Positions 25,581-34,514 of a DNA stretch of 64,000 bases are shown here, one piece after another. The position numbers and the translations under genes are program-made. Under the pieces are notes generated by a model. That model was given only the letters and a program-made list of their open reading frames with translations. It ran no database searches and had not been told where the DNA came from. Source of the stretch: CAWVSB01 sp036960375 (lineage in GTDB: Bacteria > Pseudomonadota > Gammaproteobacteria > Pseudomonadales > CAWVSB01); the NCBI GenBank assembly GCA_036960375.1, contig JBALVY010000001.1:806001-870000 (forward strand), in the 5' to 3' direction. Position 1 is the stretch's first letter. Each line of letters starts with the position of its first letter.

Positions 25581-27284
25581 CTAAAACAGGAAGTAGCGTT
25601 GAGCCAGCGGTAATACCGAGGCTGGCTCGCAGGTCAGCAATACACCGTCGGCATGAACTTCATAGGTTTGAGAGTCCACCTCGATAGTCGGTTGGTAGTC
25701 GTTGAGCACCATGTCTGCCTTGCCGATATTGCGGGTATTACGGCAAGCCACCAGTTGTCGTCGCAAGCCGAGTTGTTTACCGATACCGGCATTCACCCCT
25801 GCCTCGGCTGCCCAGGTAATGCTGGTCAGTGCTGGCGCCTGACCATAGGCGCCAAACATATAACGGTAGTGCACCGGTTGCGGAGTGGGAATAGAGGCAT
25901 TTGGGTCACCCATTGGGGCGGCTGCAATAAAACCGCCTTTGATAATAGAGGCCGGTTTTACACCAAAAAATGCCGGTTTCCACAGGATTAAATCAGCCAG
26001 TTTTCCTGTTTCAATAGAGCCTACATCTGCGGCGATGCCACTGGCGATGGCGGGATTGATAGTGTATTTGGCAATATAGCGCCGAGCGCGAAAATTATCG
26101 TTACGATCAGTGTCTGGCGCGAGCGGGCCACGCTGGACTTTCATTTTGTGTGCGGTTTGCCAGGTTCGACAGATCACCTCGCCGACTCTGCCCATGGCCT
26201 GTGAGTCAGAGGAGATCATACTAAAGCAACCCAGATCGTGAAGAATATCCTCAGCGGCGATAGTTTCCCGCCGAATACGGGAATCGGCAAAGGCGACATC
26301 TTCCGGAATAGACGGGTCCAGATGATGGCATACCATCAGCATATCCAGATGCTCGTCGACCGTATTGATTGTATAAGGCCGGGTCGGGTTGGTCGAAGAG
26401 GGTAGTACATTGGGTTCGCCCGCCGCCTTGATAATATCGGGCGCATGACCGCCGCCAGCACCTTCTGTATGGAATGTATGAATGGTACGGCCTTTAAATG
26501 CGGCCAGAGTGTCTTCGACAAAACCGGATTCGTTTAGTGTATCGGTGTGAATTGCGACCTGCACATCGTAGCGCTCGGCCACATTAAGACAATTGTCGAT
26601 AGACGCCGGTGTTGTGCCCCAGTCTTCATGTAGCTTGAGGCCAAATGCCCCCGCTTCCAGTTGTTCTTCCAGTGCGATTGGCAGGCTAGCGTTACCCTTG
26701 CCGAGAAATCCGAAGTTCATGGGTAGATTGTCGGTAGCCTGTAGCATTTTACCAATGTTCCAGGGGCCTGGCGTGCAGGTAGTGGCATTGGTGCCGGTGG
26801 CCGGCCCAGTGCCGCCACCGAGCATAGTGGTAATGCCTGACATTAGCGCTTCTTCGACTTGTTGAGGGCAAATAAAATGAATGTGCGCGTCAATACCACC
26901 GGCCGTGACGATATGGCCTTCAGCGGCCATGGCTTCAGTTCCCGGACCAATGATGATATCAATGTCATCTTGTATATCAGGATTTCCGGCTTTGCCGATA
27001 GCCGTAATACGACCATTTTTGATGCCGATGTCCGCTTTGACAATACCCCAGTGATCCAGAATTAAGGCATTGGTTATGACCATGTCGACCACTTCTGCGC
27101 AGGACAGTTGGCTTTGACCCATGCCGTCACGAATAACCTTGCCGCCGCCAAATTTCACTTCGTCGCCATAGCGGGTGTAATCTTTTTCGACTTCTATAAT
27201 GAGTTCAGTGTCACCCAGGCGTACTCGGTCGCCTACCGTGGGGCCAAACATTTCAGCGTAGGCTTGCTTGTCTATCGTGCTCAT
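25581..27284 (-). CDS. ureC: Urease alpha subunit
   Basis: The catalytic subunit of nickel urease (urea to ammonia and carbamate), 567 aa, the standard bacterial length. All active-site residues are at the positions of the Klebsiella enzyme: H134 and H136 ('DAHIHF'), carbamylated K217 and H219 ('GLKLHED'), H246, H272, catalytic H320 in the 'MVCHHLDP' flap, and D360. The enzyme should therefore be functional. ATG at 27284 overlaps the ureB end by four bases; ureE follows eight bases after its stop. Confidence 0.98.
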   Translation of the reverse strand: MSTIDKQAYAEMFGPTVGDRVRLGDTELIIEVEKDYTRYGDEVKFGGGKVIRDGMGQSQLSCAEVVDMVITNALILDHWGIVKADIGIKNGRITAIGKAGNPDIQDDIDIIIGPGTEAMAAEGHIVTAGGIDAHIHFICPQQVEEALMSGITTMLGGGTGPATGTNATTCTPGPWNIGKMLQATDNLPMNFGFLGKGNASLPIALEEQLEAGAFGLKLHEDWGTTPASIDNCLNVAERYDVQVAIHTDTLNESGFVEDTLAAFKGRTIHTFHTEGAGGGHAPDIIKAAGEPNVLPSSTNPTRPYTINTVDEHLDMLMVCHHLDPSIPEDVAFADSRIRRETIAAEDILHDLGCFSMISSDSQAMGRVGEVICRTWQTAHKMKVQRGPLAPDTDRNDNFRARRYIAKYTINPAIASGIAADVGSIETGKLADLILWKPAFFGVKPASIIKGGFIAAAPMGDPNASIPTPQPVHYRYMFGAYGQAPALTSITWAAEAGVNAGIGKQLGLRRQLVACRNTRNIGKADMVLNDYQPTIEVDSQTYEVHADGVLLTCEPASVLPLAQRYFLF

Positions 27285-27598
27285 GATGTTGGCTCCAGTG
27301 CGCCCATCACATCGCCACGAAAGCCATAAACGTGACGCCTGCCGGCAAAGGCGACGAGTTCAATGGTGCGGGTTTGGCCGGGCTCGAAGCGTACGGCAGT
27401 ACCTGCCGCGATATTGAGCCGGTAGCCGCGCGATTTGTCTCGCTCGAAATCCAACGCCGGATTGGTCTCATAAAAATGGTAGTGAGAACCCACTTGCACG
27501 GGGCGATCGCCAGTATTGGCAACGGCGAGACTCAGCGTGTCTCTTCCTTCATTGATGGCAATGCTGCCGCTGTCGACAAATAATTCACCAGGTATCAT
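27281..27598 (-). CDS. ureB: Urease beta subunit
   Basis: UreB is a small structural subunit of the (UreABC)3 trimer. From ATG 27598 (with GAGG upstream) it is 105 aa and shows 'MIPGELF', 'VQVGSHYHFYETNPAL', 'GYRLNIAAGTAVRFEPGQTRTIELV' and 'VYGFRGDVMG', all characteristic. An in-frame TTG at 27613 is less likely. It overlaps ureC by four bases and follows ureA after 11 bases. Confidence 0.96.
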   Translation of the reverse strand: MIPGELFVDSGSIAINEGRDTLSLAVANTGDRPVQVGSHYHFYETNPALDFERDKSRGYRLNIAAGTAVRFEPGQTRTIELVAFAGRRHVYGFRGDVMGALEPTS

Positions 27599-27609
27599 TG
27601 CTGTAGGCC

Positions 27610-27912
27610 TCAAGGAATAGGGTTGTGAACGGTGACAAGTTTGGTACCGTCGGGGAAAGTCGCTTCGACCTGGATCTCTGGCACCATTTCTGCAATGCCG
27701 TCCATTACGTCATCGCGAGTTAAAATTGTGCGGCCATAATTCATCAGCTCCGCCACGGTTCTACCGTCTCGGGCGCCTTCCATAATCTCTGCGGATATCA
27801 GCGCAATAGATTCGGGGTAATTGAGCTTTACGCCTCTGGCTTTACGTCGTTCCGCTAGTAGTGCGGCGGTGAAAAGCATCAGCTTGTCTTTTTCTCTGGG
27901 GCTTAATTCCAT
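27610..27912 (-). CDS. ureA: Urease gamma subunit
   Basis: UreA is the 100-residue gamma subunit, full length. The sequence 'MELSPREKDKLMLFTAALLAERR', 'KLNYPESIALISAEIMEGARDGRTVAELM' and the ending 'PDGTKLVTVHNPIP' are standard. It is the first structural gene after ureD, with a gap of 12 bases, and has no separate promoter visible. Confidence 0.97.
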   Translation of the reverse strand: MELSPREKDKLMLFTAALLAERRKARGVKLNYPESIALISAEIMEGARDGRTVAELMNYGRTILTRDDVMDGIAEMVPEIQVEATFPDGTKLVTVHNPIP

Positions 27913-27924
27913 ACTGGTTTCTCG

Positions 27925-28812
27925 TTATGTATTCCATATTCTAGGGATGCAAGATTCGCGCCCATTAGTTTCTTTGCGCAGATAATGCCAAGCCAGGGTG
28001 AACAGCTGCCGGCAATGCTCAGCCTGTTGCCCGAGAAAGCGTAATAAAATCACATCGTTTACTAGGGTTACTGCATATTGTCCGGCTACCGGATGGGACT
28101 CCAGCTCCTGCCGTAGTGCCTCAATAAGCTCTGCGCGGTGCTTATTTTGAGGTATAACTGCGTAAAATGTGCCCCATGTCGGTGCGCCTTGCAGCCCCCA
28201 GGGTTTTTTTAGTAAAGCGTCGTTACCGGTAAATTTACTGCGATCCATTAGCAGCAGTGTCTCATCGCGGATGATGCGGGTAGCTTGTTTGATATAGCCT
28301 TGCTGGAACGGTTGATTGCCAGCTGGCCTGCCGAGGCAAACGATGTCCCAACCAAACAGGGTGCTGGTCGCAGAGAGTGTAATGGTGGTATCTAGTGCAA
28401 CCCTGGCGCCGTCAAATACAATAGTCTCTTGGGGTAGCCATTCTATGCAGGCATGCTCGGCCGCTACAACACGGGTGGTTTGTCGTTGTTCCAGCTGATG
28501 CGCACCTGCGCGGTAGACTTTACCTGCTGCAGGCGTGGTTAAAAGAGCTGAGGCTTCTTTTTCCAGCGTAAACGATTGCTCGAGTTGATCGCCACCGACC
28601 AACCCACCAGGCGGATGTAAAATATAGCTGTGGCAGACCTCTTTGCCTTCAGGATAAAAGGGTCGCTGAACTCGTAGTGGCCCGTAATGGCTGCTGTGTG
28701 TGAGGCGGGTTGTATTGTCAATGTATTGGTAGCGTAAATCCAGCCGGGCTTGCCAGGCCGGCTGTTGCTCCGGCTTGCAAGCCCCCGTGCTGGCAGAGAC
28801 GATATGGTCCAA
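27925..28812 (-). CDS. ureD: Urease accessory protein UreD
   Basis: UreD is the scaffold through which nickel passes from UreG/UreF into urease. The 295-residue product has 'HYGPLRVQRPFYPEG', 'SYILHPPGGLVGGDQL' and 'LTTPAAGKVYR', all family hallmarks. The start is a TTG at 28812 with AGGAGAG six bases upstream; there is no nearby ATG. The upstream DUF1036 gene stops nine bases before, so it may be part of the same transcript. No urea transporter or nickel transporter gene is in the window. Confidence 0.93.
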   Translation of the reverse strand: MDHIVSASTGACKPEQQPAWQARLDLRYQYIDNTTRLTHSSHYGPLRVQRPFYPEGKEVCHSYILHPPGGLVGGDQLEQSFTLEKEASALLTTPAAGKVYRAGAHQLEQRQTTRVVAAEHACIEWLPQETIVFDGARVALDTTITLSATSTLFGWDIVCLGRPAGNQPFQQGYIKQATRIIRDETLLLMDRSKFTGNDALLKKPWGLQGAPTWGTFYAVIPQNKHRAELIEALRQELESHPVAGQYAVTLVNDVILLRFLGQQAEHCRQLFTLAWHYLRKETNGRESCIPRIWNT

Positions 28813-28821
28813 AATTCTCTC

Positions 28822-29637
28822 CTAGCGGGTTTGGCGGTATGTTTTAGCCAGTCGTTTACCCGCTTCTTCAATATGCTGTACCGCGGCATTGCCGTTGCCG
28901 GCTTTAAGATAGGCGCGGGCAATTTCGACATTGGCGTTGGCCCTGTCCTGATCGGTGGTGCTAAACAATAGGGCGTTTTTATAATCACTCAAGGCGTCCT
29001 CTGTTTCGCCTGCTTCAAGATATATTGCGCCGCGAAGAAAATAGGTTTGTTTGTCGGGCACCATGCGCAAGATACGAGAGCTGGTAAACAGCAGGCTTTG
29101 CAGGCGCTGTGGCTCAGACACTCCGTCGCGCGCTGATCGCTTGTCAGAGGCTAACATGCCTTTATAGATCTGCTGAGCAACCGGTTTTAATTCCCAGTCG
29201 CTACAGTCTTTGCAGTTAAACTCAGCTGCTGTGGTTGTTTGTTTGCCGGTATCTATACGGATAAATCGCGCCTGTAAATGGCCACGCTGGCGGCAGTCCA
29301 TATTGGCATTGCGGATTTCGAAGGTCTTGCGGCTGATACACATTACCTCTGTGGATGTGTCCTGTATGTCCACTCGGTCAGAATTGACGTAGTAATAGAA
29401 CGTCTTGTTGCTGGTATTGCCGCTGAGGGCCTGGGTGCAATCTCCGGCGGGAATACTAAACCAGCCAGAACTGCGCCATCCGTCGCTTTGTTGATAGGCA
29501 ATAGCGTAGGTGGTTTTCTCTGGCAGGTTGTTACACATGATCAGCTCTGCTTGCACTCTGCTGGCGAATGCCAGTAAAAGAAGAATGGGCAATAGCAGAA
29601 AAGTCACTGTCGTTAGATGATGGTTCCGTTTTATCAC
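28822..29637 (-). CDS. Exported DUF1036/TPR protein upstream of the urease operon
   Basis: The 271-residue product begins with a clear signal peptide (basic start, hydrophobic core, cleavage near 'SRVQA-E'). Residues 31-110 look like DUF1036 ('MCNNLPEKTTYAIAYQQ', 'GWFSIPAGDCTQALSG', 'YYYVNSD') and the C-terminal 100 residues contain TPR-like helices ('YFLRGAIYLEAGETEDALSDYKNALL'). Several Cys pairs suggest periplasmic disulfides. Function is unknown. It starts at a GTG (29637), is divergent from nrdR, and ends nine bases before ureD, so it may lead the urease transcript. Confidence 0.75.
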   Translation of the reverse strand: MIKRNHHLTTVTFLLLPILLLLAFASRVQAELIMCNNLPEKTTYAIAYQQSDGWRSSGWFSIPAGDCTQALSGNTSNKTFYYYVNSDRVDIQDTSTEVMCISRKTFEIRNANMDCRQRGHLQARFIRIDTGKQTTTAAEFNCKDCSDWELKPVAQQIYKGMLASDKRSARDGVSEPQRLQSLLFTSSRILRMVPDKQTYFLRGAIYLEAGETEDALSDYKNALLFSTTDQDRANANVEIARAYLKAGNGNAAVQHIEEAGKRLAKTYRQTR

Positions 29638-29764
29638 TGTAGATCTCTATGGCAAATTTGGGCTCATTATAGCCATGCCAGGCTTAAGCTGTCTTGAATA
29701 AATCGTGATCCTGATTTTGAGGGGCCCTGTGATAGAATTGGGGCCAAATTAAGGGGTTGTCTAT

Positions 29765-30232
29765 ATGTTTTGTCCGTTTTGTAGTGCAGAGGACACCAAG
29801 GTCATTGATTCTCGTTTGGTGGCAGAGGGGAATCAAGTGCGAAGGCGTCGTGAATGTTTGTCCTGCAGCGACCGTTTTACTACTTATGAGTCTGCTGAGT
29901 TGTTATTGCCCAAAGTTATTAAAGGCGATGGTTCCCGTGAGCCGTTCAATGAAGATAAGCTGCGTTCGGGTATCCAAAAGGCACTGGAAAAGCGCCCCGT
30001 TGGGGTGGAAGAGAGCGAGGCCTGTCTGAATCGTATTAAGCAGCGGTTACAAGCTACCGGGGAGCGGGAGGTGGACTCTCGCCTCATTGGTGAGCAGGTG
30101 ATGGATGAATTACGTCAGACCGATCATGTTGCCTATGTCAGATTTGCCTCTGTTTACCGTGACTTTAAAGACCTGAAAGAGTTTCGTGAAGAGTTGGATC
30201 GACTGGAAACTGAGACATCCAAAGGGGGATGA
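29765..30232 (+). CDS. nrdR: Transcriptional repressor NrdR
   Basis: NrdR represses ribonucleotide reductase genes by sensing dATP/ATP through an ATP-cone. The 155-residue product has the zinc ribbon (C3, C6, C31, C34 within 'CPFCSAEDTK' and 'CLSCSDRFTTYE') and the cone starting at 'VIKGDGSREPFNEDKL'. AAGGGG precedes the ATG. It heads the riboflavin/thiamine operon as in many gammaproteobacteria, with ribD starting three bases after its stop. Confidence 0.97.
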   Translation: MFCPFCSAEDTKVIDSRLVAEGNQVRRRRECLSCSDRFTTYESAELLLPKVIKGDGSREPFNEDKLRSGIQKALEKRPVGVEESEACLNRIKQRLQATGEREVDSRLIGEQVMDELRQTDHVAYVRFASVYRDFKDLKEFREELDRLETETSKGG

Positions 30233-30235
30233 TGC

Positions 30236-31351
30236 GTGTTTAGTCATGCCGACCATCAGTTTATGAGTAGAGCTTTGCAATTGGCGCGAAAAGCGCTGTT
30301 TATTACATCGCCAAATCCCGCTGTGGGCTGCGTACTGGTAAAGGATGGAAGAGTTATCGGTGAGGGTTGGACTCAACCTGCAGGTGGCCCGCATGCGGAA
30401 ATTTGCGCATTAAACCGTGCCGGTGATGAGGCAAAGGGCGCTACCGCCTACGTTACTCTTGAACCCTGCAGTCATCATGGGCGCACGCCACCGTGTTGCG
30501 ATGCACTGCTGGCGGCGGGGGTAAGCCGCGTCGTGGCTGCCCTGCAAGACCCACATCACCGTGTATCGGGAGCCGGATTACAGCGGTTAAAGCATAACGG
30601 GGTCGAGGTGGAGTGTGGTTTATATGGGGAGCAGGCGAGACAGATTAATGTCGGTTTCTGTAGTCGTATGGAGCGGGGTTTACCGCGAGTTCGGTTAAAA
30701 TTGGCGGTGAGTTTGGACGGTCGGACCGCGATGGCCAGCGGAGAGAGCCAGTGGATTACGGGCCCCGAGTCTCGCTACCAGGTGCAACGGTTGCGAGCGG
30801 CAAGTTGCGCCATTATTACAGGCGTCGCCTCTGTTATAGCAGATGATTCCGCATTAACAGTACGCCCGGATGAATGGATACGGTCCTACCCCGCGTCTCA
30901 GGTAAGGCAGCCCCTGCGAGTCGTGCTCGATTCACAGCTGAGACTGCCCATTGAGGCGAAAATATTACAGTCTCAGGCTAAAACCCTGATTGTCTGTGTC
31001 GAAGCAGATGAGACGAAGCGCTTAGCCCTGGAGCAGGCGGGTGCTGAAGTGCTTGTATTGGCTAGTGAGAACGATCAGGTAGAGCTAGCTGGCTTGTTGC
31101 GCTGGCTGGCGCAAGAAAAGGAATGTAATGAGGTGCTGGTTGAGGCGGGGGCTACCGTTGCTGGCAGCTTTATCGCGCAAGGCCTGGTCGATGAGCTGCA
31201 TGTCTTTCAGGCACCGATATTGCTCGGCTCCAGTGCCAGGCCGATGGCTGATTTTGACCTACAGTCCATGTCACAAAAACATGAGTGGCAAATTCGAGAC
31301 AGTCGACGTCTGGGGCAGGACCAATGGCTGATATTGTCGCCAGGCGGCTAG
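30236..31351 (+). CDS. ribD: Bifunctional riboflavin deaminase/reductase RibD
   Basis: RibD performs the second and third steps of riboflavin synthesis. The 371-residue product has the zinc deaminase motifs 'GPHAEICAL' and 'EPCSHHGRTPPC' in its first 145 residues and the reductase domain ('RVRLKLAVSLDGRTA', 'SQWITGPESR', 'EVLVEAGATVAGSFI') afterwards. GTG at 30236, preceded by AGGGGG, is the start; the ATG four bases earlier is out of frame and stops at once. It follows nrdR after three bases. Confidence 0.95.
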   Translation: MFSHADHQFMSRALQLARKALFITSPNPAVGCVLVKDGRVIGEGWTQPAGGPHAEICALNRAGDEAKGATAYVTLEPCSHHGRTPPCCDALLAAGVSRVVAALQDPHHRVSGAGLQRLKHNGVEVECGLYGEQARQINVGFCSRMERGLPRVRLKLAVSLDGRTAMASGESQWITGPESRYQVQRLRAASCAIITGVASVIADDSALTVRPDEWIRSYPASQVRQPLRVVLDSQLRLPIEAKILQSQAKTLIVCVEADETKRLALEQAGAEVLVLASENDQVELAGLLRWLAQEKECNEVLVEAGATVAGSFIAQGLVDELHVFQAPILLGSSARPMADFDLQSMSQKHEWQIRDSRRLGQDQWLILSPGG

Positions 31352-31426
31352 TATTCCTGACTGGCCTTTCTTTTTGCGCCTCGAGGCTTTTGGCTGTATG
31401 GCATAGTGTTCGTGGGCTGCAGCGGG

Positions 31427-31432
31427 TATAAT
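31427..31432 (+). promoter_or_regulatory. Candidate -10 box of ribBX
   Basis: A consensus TATAAT lies 37 bases before the ribBX start in the 117-bp gap after ribD. No good -35 hexamer is found at 16-18 bp, so this is a tentative internal promoter. I see no FMN riboswitch motif in the gap. Confidence 0.3.
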
Positions 31433-31468
31433 GCCGCGCTCGCTAATACCGGTAACTGGAACGCTAAC

Positions 31469-32593
31469 ATGGCTTTAAATTCCGCTGAAGAAATAATTAA
31501 CGATATCCGTCTGGGTAAGATGGTTATCCTGATGGATGACGAAGACCGAGAAAATGAAGGTGATATCGTCATCGCAGCTGAGTGTGTAAGCGCAGAACAC
31601 ATCAATTTCATGGCTACACATGGCCGTGGGCTCATTTGTATGCCGATGACGCGCGAGCGCTGCGAGCTGTTGAAACTGCCATTGATGGTCGAACATAATG
31701 GCTCCGGTTTTGGTACCAAGTTCACCGTATCCATTGAAGCAGCCGAGGGTGTAACAACCGGTATTTCTACTGCTGACCGTGCTCATACCGTGCGTACCGC
31801 AGTGAAGCGCAACGTAACGGCCGAAGATATTAATCAGCCCGGACATATTTTCCCGCTTATGGCGAGCGCTGGTGGTGTATTGTCCCGCGCAGGTCATACC
31901 GAGGCAGCCTGTGATTTGGCACGTTTGGCAGGTTTTGACCCCTCCGGAGTCATTTGTGAAATTATGAATGCTGATGGCACTATGGCGCGTCGCCCTGACC
32001 TGGAAGTATTTGCCGAGCAGCACGGATTGAAAATCGGCACCATCGCCGACCTGATTCACTATCGGGTACTGAACGAAAAGACTATCGAGCTACAGCGCGA
32101 GGATACTTTAACCACCAGTTATGGTGAGTTCCACGTCAAGGCGTTTCGCGACTCCACCGAGGGCAATATCCACTTTGCGCTGGCCATGGGTGAAATAAAA
32201 GCCGATGAGCCAAGCCTTGTTCGAGTTCACGTTGCTTCCAGTGTGCGCGATTTGTTACAGACTCAGCGTGTAGGCAAACCGCCTGGTTGGAATCTCGATC
32301 GTTGTATGCGACGTATCGCCGATGAAGGCAAGGGTGTTGTGGTATTGCTGGCTGGCGACGAAAGCTCAGAGGACAGGTTGGAAGATCTTGCTATCGCACT
32401 AGGAGAGGATCATACCCCCAAGACCGATGCGGGTTCTACGCAGAGCACCTATTACACCGTAGGCGTGGGTTCACAGATTTTGCGCGAGATGGGTGTGGGG
32501 AAAATGCGGCTTATGGGTGCTGCTATGAAATATAATGCAATTTCCGGTTTCGACCTGGAAGTTGTTGATTATGAAACCGTAGACAACTCGTAG
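31469..32593 (+). CDS. ribB: 3,4-dihydroxy-2-butanone-4-phosphate synthase with degenerate GTP cyclohydrolase II domain (RibBX)
   Basis: The N-terminal 205 residues are a complete DHBP synthase: 'DDEDRENEGD', 'HGRGLICMPMTRERC', 'DRAHTVRTAV', 'GHIFPLMA' and 'GHTEAACDLARLAG'. The C-terminal 165 residues follow the GTP cyclohydrolase II fold but lack its three zinc-binding cysteines and 'DCG' motif; the corresponding segment reads 'VHVASSVRDLLQTQR'. This is the RibBX arrangement known from Pseudomonas and Shewanella, in which the RibA half has lost GCHII activity. A separate ribA must exist elsewhere. ATG at 31469 matches family N-termini. Confidence 0.9.
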   Translation: MALNSAEEIINDIRLGKMVILMDDEDRENEGDIVIAAECVSAEHINFMATHGRGLICMPMTRERCELLKLPLMVEHNGSGFGTKFTVSIEAAEGVTTGISTADRAHTVRTAVKRNVTAEDINQPGHIFPLMASAGGVLSRAGHTEAACDLARLAGFDPSGVICEIMNADGTMARRPDLEVFAEQHGLKIGTIADLIHYRVLNEKTIELQREDTLTTSYGEFHVKAFRDSTEGNIHFALAMGEIKADEPSLVRVHVASSVRDLLQTQRVGKPPGWNLDRCMRRIADEGKGVVVLLAGDESSEDRLEDLAIALGEDHTPKTDAGSTQSTYYTVGVGSQILREMGVGKMRLMGAAMKYNAISGFDLEVVDYETVDNS

Positions 32594-32613
32594 CACCCTG
32601 AAAGGATAACATC

Positions 32614-33084
32614 ATGAGTGAATACCGCCCGGTCGAAGGGAATTTCACAGCTGGCAGCGCCCGCTTCACGATTGTGGTTGCGCGTTGGAATGCCGAAATT
32701 ACAGATAAACTATTAGAAGGTGCGATACGTGCCTTGGGTCGTCATGGCGTAGCAGAAGAAACACTCACTGTGGTCAAGGTGCCTGGTGCATTTGAACTGC
32801 CATTGGTGGCACAAAAAGTTGCCCAGAGCGGCGAGGCTGACGCTATTATTTGTTTGGGCGCAGTCATTAGAGGTGGTACCCCGCATTTTGAATTTGTCTG
32901 CAGTGAGTGTACTCGCGGTATTGGCGAAGTCGCGTTGAATTCAGGCTTGCCGGTCGCTTTTGGCGTCTTGACCACCGACGACTTGGCTCAGGCGCAGGCT
33001 CGCTCTGCCGATGACGAAGAAAACAAGGGTGAAGAGGCGGCCCTGACAGCCCTCGAAATGGTCACTCTGTTGTCTGTTCTTTAA
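32614..33084 (+). CDS. ribH: 6,7-dimethyl-8-ribityllumazine synthase
   Basis: RibH condenses DHBP (from RibB) with the pyrimidinedione (from RibD) to lumazine. The 156-residue product has 'IVVARWNAEITDKLLEGA', 'VKVPGAFELPLVAQK' and 'ICLGAVIRGGTPHFEFVC', the active-site segments of the icosahedral enzyme. AAAGGA precedes the ATG. Gaps to ribBX and nusB are 20 and 14 bases. Confidence 0.97.
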   Translation: MSEYRPVEGNFTAGSARFTIVVARWNAEITDKLLEGAIRALGRHGVAEETLTVVKVPGAFELPLVAQKVAQSGEADAIICLGAVIRGGTPHFEFVCSECTRGIGEVALNSGLPVAFGVLTTDDLAQAQARSADDEENKGEEAALTALEMVTLLSVL

Positions 33085-33098
33085 GTATCGAGAAAACT

Positions 33099-33551
33099 AT
33101 GTCCAAAGCAACAGCACGTCCTATCTCCCAGACCCGGCACAAGGCCCGGCATTTTGCCATGCAGGCAGTTTATAGCTGGGATATGGCCGGCGGCACCGCC
33201 GAGTCGATCGAATCCGAGTTTAGAACCGATTATGATATGAATAAGGCTGATCTGGATTATTTCCGCGCCCTGTTAAGTGGGGTCATTGGCCAATATGAGC
33301 AACTTGATGCTATGTATGAGCCCTGCCTGCAGGATCGTAGCGTAGCTGAGCTGGATAAAGTCGAAAAAGCGGTTTTGCGTGTTGCCACTTACGAGCTAAG
33401 TGAGCGGCCCGATACCCCGTATAAAGTGATTATTAACGAGGCGGTTTCACTGACTAAAAAATTCGGCGCCACAGACGGCTTCAAATTTGTAAACGGTGTG
33501 CTCGATCAGACTGCGCGTCAGTTGCGTGGCCCTGAAGTAGCAGCCGGCTAA
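33099..33551 (+). CDS. nusB: Transcription antitermination factor NusB
   Basis: NusB binds boxA RNA with S10 to prevent premature termination in rRNA operons. The all-helical 150-residue product has 'ARHFAMQAVYSWDMAG', 'LDKVEKAVLRVATYEL', 'TPYKVIINEAVSLTKKFG' and 'FVNGVLDQTA', all diagnostic. It lies in the conserved ribH-nusB-thiL order. Confidence 0.97.
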   Translation: MSKATARPISQTRHKARHFAMQAVYSWDMAGGTAESIESEFRTDYDMNKADLDYFRALLSGVIGQYEQLDAMYEPCLQDRSVAELDKVEKAVLRVATYELSERPDTPYKVIINEAVSLTKKFGATDGFKFVNGVLDQTARQLRGPEVAAG

Positions 33552-33568
33552 GACGGCCAGACTCTGCC

Positions 33569-34513
33569 ATGTCCGTGTCAGAATTCGAACTTATTCAACG
33601 GTATTTCACCGAAGACTCCGATGTTAGTGGGATTGTCCAGGGCATAGGTGATGACTGCGCCATCTTGCAGCCACCTGCTGGTCACCAACTAGCTGTGTCA
33701 GTGGATACCTTGGTCTGTGATGTGCACTTTCCCATGTCTATGGATCCCGAAAAGCTGGGTTATCGCGCGTTGGCGGTGAACTTATCTGATCTTGCTGCTA
33801 CTGGCGCCACGCCGTGGTGGTTTACCCTGGCTATTACATTACCCGAGGCAGATGAAGACTGGTTGCGCAGTTTTAGTCGAGGTTTATTGTCTCTGGCTCG
33901 TGATTCCGGCATTGCGCTGGTTGGCGGTGATACCACCCGTGGTCCGTTGACCATAACCGTGCAAGTCGCCGGTTTAGTGCCCGAGGGTCAGGCGCTCACT
34001 CGGTCAGGTGCCCGCTCAGGAGATGGTATTTATGTCACGGGTACATTGGGAGATGCGGCCGGTGGCTTAGCTTGTTGGCCCGATACCAGTCAGGAATATC
34101 TGCGCCAAAGGTTTTGTTTGCCTTCGCCCCGCCTTCAGGCAGGCCACATTCTCCGTGGTGTAGCCAGCAGTTGCATCGATATTTCAGATGGCTTGCTGGC
34201 CGACCTTGGCCATATATTGAAGCGTTCCAATGTCGGTGCGAGTCTGTCCTGTGAGTCTATTCCATTGTCTTCTGAACTCGTTGACTATTGTGGTAGAGAA
34301 AGAGCCTTGGATGCTGCGCTCACTGGCGGTGATGACTACGAGTTGTGTTTTACCTTGTCTGTGGCAAACGCACTTGAAATAGAACAGCGACTGACATCGC
34401 AAGATATTCCCTGGTCAAAAATTGGTATCATCGAAAAACAGCAAGGGTTACGGTGTTTATACGCCGATGGCTCGCCTTATCAATCCAGCGGTAGAGGGTA
34501 TCAACATTTCTGA
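33569..34513 (+). CDS. thiL: Thiamine-monophosphate kinase
   Basis: ThiL phosphorylates thiamine monophosphate to thiamine diphosphate. The 314-residue product has 'VQGIGDDCAILQP', 'SVDTLVCDVHFP', 'LAVNLSDLAATGATP', 'LVGGDTTRGPLTITV' and 'CIDISDGLLADLGHI', the metal/ATP motifs of the PurM-like fold. It follows nusB by 17 bases and ends one base before pgpA. Confidence 0.96.
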   Translation: MSVSEFELIQRYFTEDSDVSGIVQGIGDDCAILQPPAGHQLAVSVDTLVCDVHFPMSMDPEKLGYRALAVNLSDLAATGATPWWFTLAITLPEADEDWLRSFSRGLLSLARDSGIALVGGDTTRGPLTITVQVAGLVPEGQALTRSGARSGDGIYVTGTLGDAAGGLACWPDTSQEYLRQRFCLPSPRLQAGHILRGVASSCIDISDGLLADLGHILKRSNVGASLSCESIPLSSELVDYCGRERALDAALTGGDDYELCFTLSVANALEIEQRLTSQDIPWSKIGIIEKQQGLRCLYADGSPYQSSGRGYQHF

Positions 34514-34514
34514 T

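Noticed and set aside
31352..31468. FMN riboswitch before ribBX
   Set aside because: The gap is short and none of the conserved RFN-element words are present.
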